Below, piece after piece: positions 50,247-53,446 of a DNA stretch of 53,446 nucleotides. The notes beneath the pieces were generated by a model, which did no database searches, had not been told where the DNA came from, and saw nothing but the letters and a program-made list of their open reading frames with translations. Numbering within the stretch: position 1 is the first letter of the stretch; every line of letters starts with the position of its first letter. Source of the DNA: an uncultured Collinsella sp. GTDB taxonomy: Bacteria; Actinomycetota; Coriobacteriia; Coriobacteriales; Coriobacteriaceae. The position numbers were made by a program, and so were the translations under genes. The DNA is taken from the NCBI GenBank assembly GCA_900541205.1, contig UQIV01000017.1, positions 1 through 53,446 on the forward strand. Reading direction: 5' to 3'.

Positions 50247-50351
50247 ACCGACCTGTTGGTACCTCGACCTTGGTTGTTCGCTCCACCGGCGGCTTCCCAG
50301 TCCGAGGCGAATCGAGTCGCCCGTGGGCGACGCAAAACGAAAGGTGAAACA

Positions 50352-50630
50352 ATGACTGTTTCTAAAGAGCGCAAGGCGGAGCTGACTGCCCAGTTCGGTA
50401 ACACCCCGGTCGACACCGGCAACCCCAAGGTTCAGGTCGCCATCCTGTCCGAGCGCATTAAGGAGCTGACCGAGCACATGAAGTCCCACCAGAAGGACTT
50501 CCACACCCGTCGTGGCCTGCTCATGCTCGTCGGCCGTCGTCGTCGTCTTCTCTCCTACATCAAGAAGAACGACATCGTCGAGTACCGTGAGCTCATCAAG
50601 GCTCTGGGCATCCGCGACAACATCCAGTAG
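50352..50630 (+). CDS. rpsO: 30S ribosomal protein S15
   Basis: Protein of 92 residues; S15 starts central-domain 30S assembly. Recognised by FGNTPVDTGNPKVQVAILSE, HMKSHQKDFHTRRGLL and VGRRRRLLSYIKKNDIVEY. ATG 50352 has AAAGGTG upstream. The rpsO-pnp arrangement is typical, with a terminator between. S15 represses its own translation in several bacteria, and the leader hairpin at 50316-50331 may serve that role (inference). Confidence 0.98.
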   Translation: MTVSKERKAELTAQFGNTPVDTGNPKVQVAILSERIKELTEHMKSHQKDFHTRRGLLMLVGRRRRLLSYIKKNDIVEYRELIKALGIRDNIQ

Positions 50631-50644
50631 GATTTGTACATGCT

Positions 50645-50676
50645 AAGAGCGTCCTGCGCAGCGGGGCGCTCTTTTT
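50645..50676 (+). terminator. Intrinsic terminator of rpsO
   Basis: AGAGCGTCC pairs with GGGCGCTCT (one wobble) followed by TTTTT. Read-through would extend into pnp. Confidence 0.85.
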
Positions 50677-50743
50677 GTGTAAGGGCGTGAATAATCACGC
50701 TCTGAAGCGTGTCGGGGGCAGGGGGCCCGCGTCACATGAGAAG

Positions 50744-50766
50744 CCCGCAGGCAAGGGGCCTGTGGG
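50744..50766 (+). promoter_or_regulatory. Hairpin in the pnp leader
   Basis: CCCGCAGGC (50744-50752) pairs with GCCTGTGGG (50758-50766) with one wobble, just before AAAGGAG and the pnp ATG. In E. coli a leader hairpin is cut by RNase III for PNPase autoregulation; a like role here is speculative. Confidence 0.45.
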
Positions 50767-50779
50767 GTAAAGGAGAACA

Positions 50780-53026
50780 ATGACACTCGTATCCAAGACC
50801 TTTGAGCTGTACGGCAAGACCTACACCTTTGAGTCCGGCGAGCTTGCCAAGCAGGCTACCGGCGCGTGCCTGGTCAAGCAGGGCGACACCACGATGCTCG
50901 ACACCGTGGTCGTCTCCAAGGAGCGCAAGAACTACGACTTCTTCCCGCTGACCGTCGACTTCAACGAGAAGATGTACGCTGCCGGCCGCATCCCGGGTGG
51001 CTACCTCAAGCGTGAGGGCCGTCCCAGCGAGAAGGCCACGCTCACCGCGCGCATGATCGACCGTCCGATTCGCCCGAGCTTCCCGGACGGCTTTCGCAAC
51101 GAGGTACACATCGTCGCTACCTCGCTCGTCGCCGACCAGGTCAACCCCTTCGACGTCATCAACGTCATGGGTGCTTCCCTGGCCATGACGCTCGGCGGCG
51201 TGCCCTTCGAGGGCCCGCTTGCCTGCGTGCGCATCGGCCGTAACGTGGAGACCGGCGAGTTTATCGTCAACCCCACCTACGAGGAGCGCGAGAACTCCGA
51301 TCTGGACCTGGAGCTGGGTGGATCCGCCGACTTCATCTCGATGGTTGAGGCCGGCGCAGAGGAGATCTCCGAGGACGACATGCTCGCCGCCATGAAGTTT
51401 GGCCAGGAGGCCCTTGCTGCTTTCTGCCAGGCTCAGGACGAGTTCGTCGCCGAGTGGGAGCAGGTCAACGGCCCCATCGTCAAGAAGGAGTACCCGCTCG
51501 ATCAGCCCGTCGAGGAGGTCCAGGAGCGCATCTTCGCCCACTACGACGAGATGGCAGCCGCCCTTCGCGATGCCGACAAGCTCTCCCGTATCGGTAAGGT
51601 CGAGGCTCTGAAGGAGTCCATCCGCGCCGAGTTCACCGAGGAGGAGCAGGCCGCTTGGGAGCGCGAGATCCCCGTGGCGCTCAAGAAGCTTGAGAAGAAG
51701 GCCATGCGCACCATGGTCGTCGAGACCGGCGAGCGCGTCGACGGCCGTGCCGCTGACGAGATCCGTCCCATCATGGTGAAGGACAACTACCTGCCGCTCG
51801 TTCACGGCTCCGGCCTGTTCCAGCGCGGCCAGACCCAGGTGCTCTCCGTCCTGTCGCTCGGCATGCTCAACGAGGGCCAGCGTCTGGATACCATAGAGCC
51901 CACCGAGGGCAAGCGCTACATGCATCACTACAACTTCCCGCCGTTCTGCACCGGCGAGACCGGCCGCATGGGCAGCCCCAAGCGCCGCGAGATCGGCCAC
52001 GGCAATCTGGCCGAGCGCGCTCTGCTTCCGGTGCTTCCCGACGAGAACGAGTTCCCCTACGCCATCCGCGTCGTCTCCGAGGTCATGGAGTCCAACGGCT
52101 CCTCTTCGATGGCTTCGACCTGCGGTTCTACGCTCGCCCTTATGGACGGCGGCGTGCCCATTAAGCGCCCGGTCTCCGGTATTGCCATGGGCCTGATCCA
52201 GGAGGAGGGCAAGACCGTGGTCCTGTCCGACATCCAGGGTCTCGAGGACTTCCTGGGCGACATGGACTTTAAGGTCACCGGCACCACCGAGGGCATCACC
52301 GCCCTGCAGATGGACAACAAGGCCACCGGCCTTACCTTCGACATCCTGGCCCGCGCCCTGCAGCAGGCCAAGGAGGGCCGCGCCTTCATCCTGCAGAAGA
52401 TGCTCGATGTGATCCCCGAGCCGCGCCACACCACGCGCAGCACCGCTCCGCGCATCGTCTCCATCCAGGTCCCGACCGTCAAGATCCGCGACGTCATCGG
52501 TTCCGGCGGTAAGGTCATTCGCGGCATCCAGGACGAGACCGGCGCCTCGGTCGACATCCAGGAGGATGGTACCGTCTTTGTCGGCGGCACCGGCGAGTCC
52601 GTCGACCAGGCCGTCGAGCGTATCAAGCTCATCATCAAGGTTCCCGAGCCGGGCGAGGAGTACACCGGTCGCGTGGTCTCCATCCAGCCCTTCGGCGCCT
52701 TCGTCAACCTGCTGCCCGGTAAGGACGGCCTGCTGCACATTTCCCGCGTCGCCAAGGGCCGCGTGGAGAAGGTCGAGGACGTCCTCAATGTGGGCGACGA
52801 GGTCAAGGTCGTCGTCATCGAAGTCGATGACCGCGGCAAGATTTCGCTTGATCGTCTGGATAAGCCCGAGGCCCCGGCTCGCGCCGAGGGTGCCTCAGAG
52901 GGCGACGGCGAGCACTTCCAGCGCCGTGAGCGTCCGCGTCGCGAGCGCTCTGAGCGCAGCGACCGTCCGCGCCGTCCCGGCGACAACGGAGGCCGCAAGC
53001 CCCGCCGTCACCACGACGCCGAGTAA
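50780..53026 (+). CDS. pnp: Polyribonucleotide nucleotidyltransferase (PNPase)
   Basis: Protein of 748 residues, a phosphorolytic 3'-5' exoribonuclease and trimeric degradosome enzyme. Two RNase PH domains are seen (KQGDTTMLDTVVVSKERK in the first; SGLFQRGQTQVLSVLSLG and HHYNFPPFCTGETGRMG in the second). A helical linker and a KH domain (DVIGSGGKVIRGIQDETGAS) follow, then S1 (YTGRVVSIQPFGAFVNLLPG). The last ~50 residues are an Arg/Glu/Asp-rich disordered tail (RRERPRRERSERSDRPRRPG). ATG 50780 follows AAAGGAG. Confidence 0.98.
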   Translation: MTLVSKTFELYGKTYTFESGELAKQATGACLVKQGDTTMLDTVVVSKERKNYDFFPLTVDFNEKMYAAGRIPGGYLKREGRPSEKATLTARMIDRPIRPSFPDGFRNEVHIVATSLVADQVNPFDVINVMGASLAMTLGGVPFEGPLACVRIGRNVETGEFIVNPTYEERENSDLDLELGGSADFISMVEAGAEEISEDDMLAAMKFGQEALAAFCQAQDEFVAEWEQVNGPIVKKEYPLDQPVEEVQERIFAHYDEMAAALRDADKLSRIGKVEALKESIRAEFTEEEQAAWEREIPVALKKLEKKAMRTMVVETGERVDGRAADEIRPIMVKDNYLPLVHGSGLFQRGQTQVLSVLSLGMLNEGQRLDTIEPTEGKRYMHHYNFPPFCTGETGRMGSPKRREIGHGNLAERALLPVLPDENEFPYAIRVVSEVMESNGSSSMASTCGSTLALMDGGVPIKRPVSGIAMGLIQEEGKTVVLSDIQGLEDFLGDMDFKVTGTTEGITALQMDNKATGLTFDILARALQQAKEGRAFILQKMLDVIPEPRHTTRSTAPRIVSIQVPTVKIRDVIGSGGKVIRGIQDETGASVDIQEDGTVFVGGTGESVDQAVERIKLIIKVPEPGEEYTGRVVSIQPFGAFVNLLPGKDGLLHISRVAKGRVEKVEDVLNVGDEVKVVVIEVDDRGKISLDRLDKPEAPARAEGASEGDGEHFQRRERPRRERSERSDRPRRPGDNGGRKPRRHHDAE

Positions 53027-53050
53027 CAGCTAAACCTAAGCAGCTCAACA

Positions 53051-53080
53051 AGGGCGACTCCGGACAGGGGTCGCCCTTTT
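53051..53080 (+). terminator. Intrinsic terminator of pnp
   Basis: AGGGCGAC (53051-53058) pairs with GTCGCCCT (53070-53077), extended inward by three more pairs, followed by TTTT. Its 3' arm overlaps the start of the long inverted repeat. Confidence 0.88.
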
Positions 53081-53219
53081 GCTATTCCCGGCGGGGGCCG
53101 CGGGCAAAGTTTCCTGCTCTACAGTCCTGCTCGCACGGAGAGCACATTAAGTGCTCTCCGGCTCGTGCGGAACTCGCGATAAACTTTACCCGCGGCCCCC
53201 GCCGGGAATAGCAAAAGGG
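53074..53219. repeat. 146-nt hairpin element with 39-bp arms
   Basis: Bases 53074-53112 are the reverse complement of 53181-53219 with one mismatch. The 68-nt interior contains a further 9-bp palindrome GGAGAGCAC-ATTAA-GTGCTCTCC (53137-53159), flanked by CGCAC/GTGCG. The arms are very GC-rich (CCCGGCGGGGGCCGCGGG core). Confidence 0.88.
53121..53200 (+). repeat. Structured repeat unit, copy 1
   Basis: From ACAGTCCTGC through the GGAGAGCAC/GTGCTCTCC hairpin to GTGCGGAACTCGCGATAAAC and on into CTTTACCCGCGGCCCCC. The same unit recurs inverted at 53363-53446 with changed stem bases. Confidence 0.82.
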
Positions 53220-53362
53220 CTGGTGGGTGCTGCTTGCGATTTTGTCAGATTGTCTATTCAGTTTTCTTATTCTCTGAATTGTCGATAGCCGTGCTCTTGG
53301 CATCTTCCCAGATAAAACCGCCCAAAATAAACCTGTTCCTATTTGGCAGGTCTGGGGCCATC

Positions 53363-53446
53363 GGGGGCCGGGGCGGGTTAAGTTTGTCGCGAGTTCCGCA
53401 CGCAAAGGAAAGCACTTAATGTGCTTTCCGTCTTGCGCAGGACTGT
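53363..53446 (-). repeat. Structured repeat unit, copy 2 (inverted, at window end)
   Basis: Read on the minus strand from 53446: ACAGTCCTGCGCAAGAC, then GGAAAGCAC-ATTAA-GTGCTTTCC, then TTTGCGTGCGGAACTCGCGA and CAAACTTAACCCGCCCC. It matches copy 1 along its length. The stem base pair G-C of copy 1 is A-T here. Confidence 0.8.

Larger units (their letters stand above)
53027..53446. other. Region after pnp with terminator and structured inverted repeats
   Basis: About 420 nt without a supported gene. It holds the pnp terminator (53051-53080), a 39-bp inverted repeat enclosing a smaller one (53074-53219), an AT-rich stretch with nothing recognised (about 53221-53350), and a second, oppositely oriented copy of the inner repeat unit (about 53363-53446) cut by the window end. 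Confidence 0.75.

Noticed and set aside
53234..53419. Small open reading frame after pnp (61 codons).
   Set aside because: No ribosome binding site, no known motif, and its 3' part lies in the structured repeat.
1..53446. CRISPR arrays, tRNA or rRNA genes, prophage genes.
   Set aside because: No regularly spaced direct repeats, no cloverleaf with a T-loop signature, no rRNA sequence and no phage structural genes were seen on either strand.

Overview
The window reads as one stretch of a high-GC Gram-positive chromosome, most likely a Coriobacteriia member such as Collinsella. The grounds are high-GC housekeeping genes with many GTG/TTG starts, an actinobacterial-type integration host factor (mIHF), TrmFO and PyrR in an actinobacterial setting, a large AdhE, an LAxTG-type cell-wall sorting signal and dense operons with 1-4 nt stop/start overlaps. 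The genus is inference from gene content and order; no database was searched.

Layout. (1) 1-6833: rplS and rnhB, each with its own terminator, then yraN-comM-dprA-trmFO-xerC. (2) 7053-17166: rpsB-tsf, then pyrH-frr-uppS-cdsA-dxr-rseP-ispG-proS, joining ribosome biogenesis and recycling, undecaprenyl phosphate and CDP-diacylglycerol supply, two MEP-pathway enzymes, a site-2 protease and prolyl-tRNA synthetase. (3) 17345-20845, minus strand: adhE followed by an APH-fold kinase. (4) 21248-25205: an accessory island with an AT-rich surface protein broken at a G8 tract, and an internally deleted IS3-family element. (5) 25341-31305: rpmB (minus) and a pyrR-pyrB-pyrC-pyrK-pyrD-pyrF operon behind a legible PyrR attenuator. 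(6) 31545-33955: mihF-gmk-rpoZ-thiI. (7) 34169-38223: comEA-comEC-holA. (8) 38357-42814: rpsT, lepA, dusB, hemW. (9) 42873-50213: two dnaJ-type genes, mtaB, phoH, ybeY, dgkA, era, recO. (10) 50352-53026: rpsO and pnp, followed by a cluster of large inverted repeats that runs off the window end.

Functional links. The pyr genes make UMP from carbamoyl phosphate except for the carbamoyl phosphate synthase and PyrE steps, which are not here. pyrH then makes UDP. uppS, cdsA, dxr, ispG and dgkA feed isoprenoid, phospholipid and cell-wall lipid carrier supply. rpsO/pnp, ybeY/era and the ribosomal protein genes form the RNA and ribosome maintenance set. ComM/DprA and ComEA/ComEC are the processing and uptake halves of natural transformation.

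Most notable observations: an identical 20-bp motif 71 and 75 nt upstream of the two competence operons (yraN-comM-dprA and comEA-comEC-holA), which suggests a shared competence regulator; a G8 tract that switches a sortase-anchored surface protein out of frame (probable phase variation); a DnaJ-like protein ending in membrane segments; an RseP protease with a winged-helix-like insertion; xerC with no canonical start codon where homology requires one; and a divergent pair of structured repeats downstream of pnp whose stems differ by compensatory changes.
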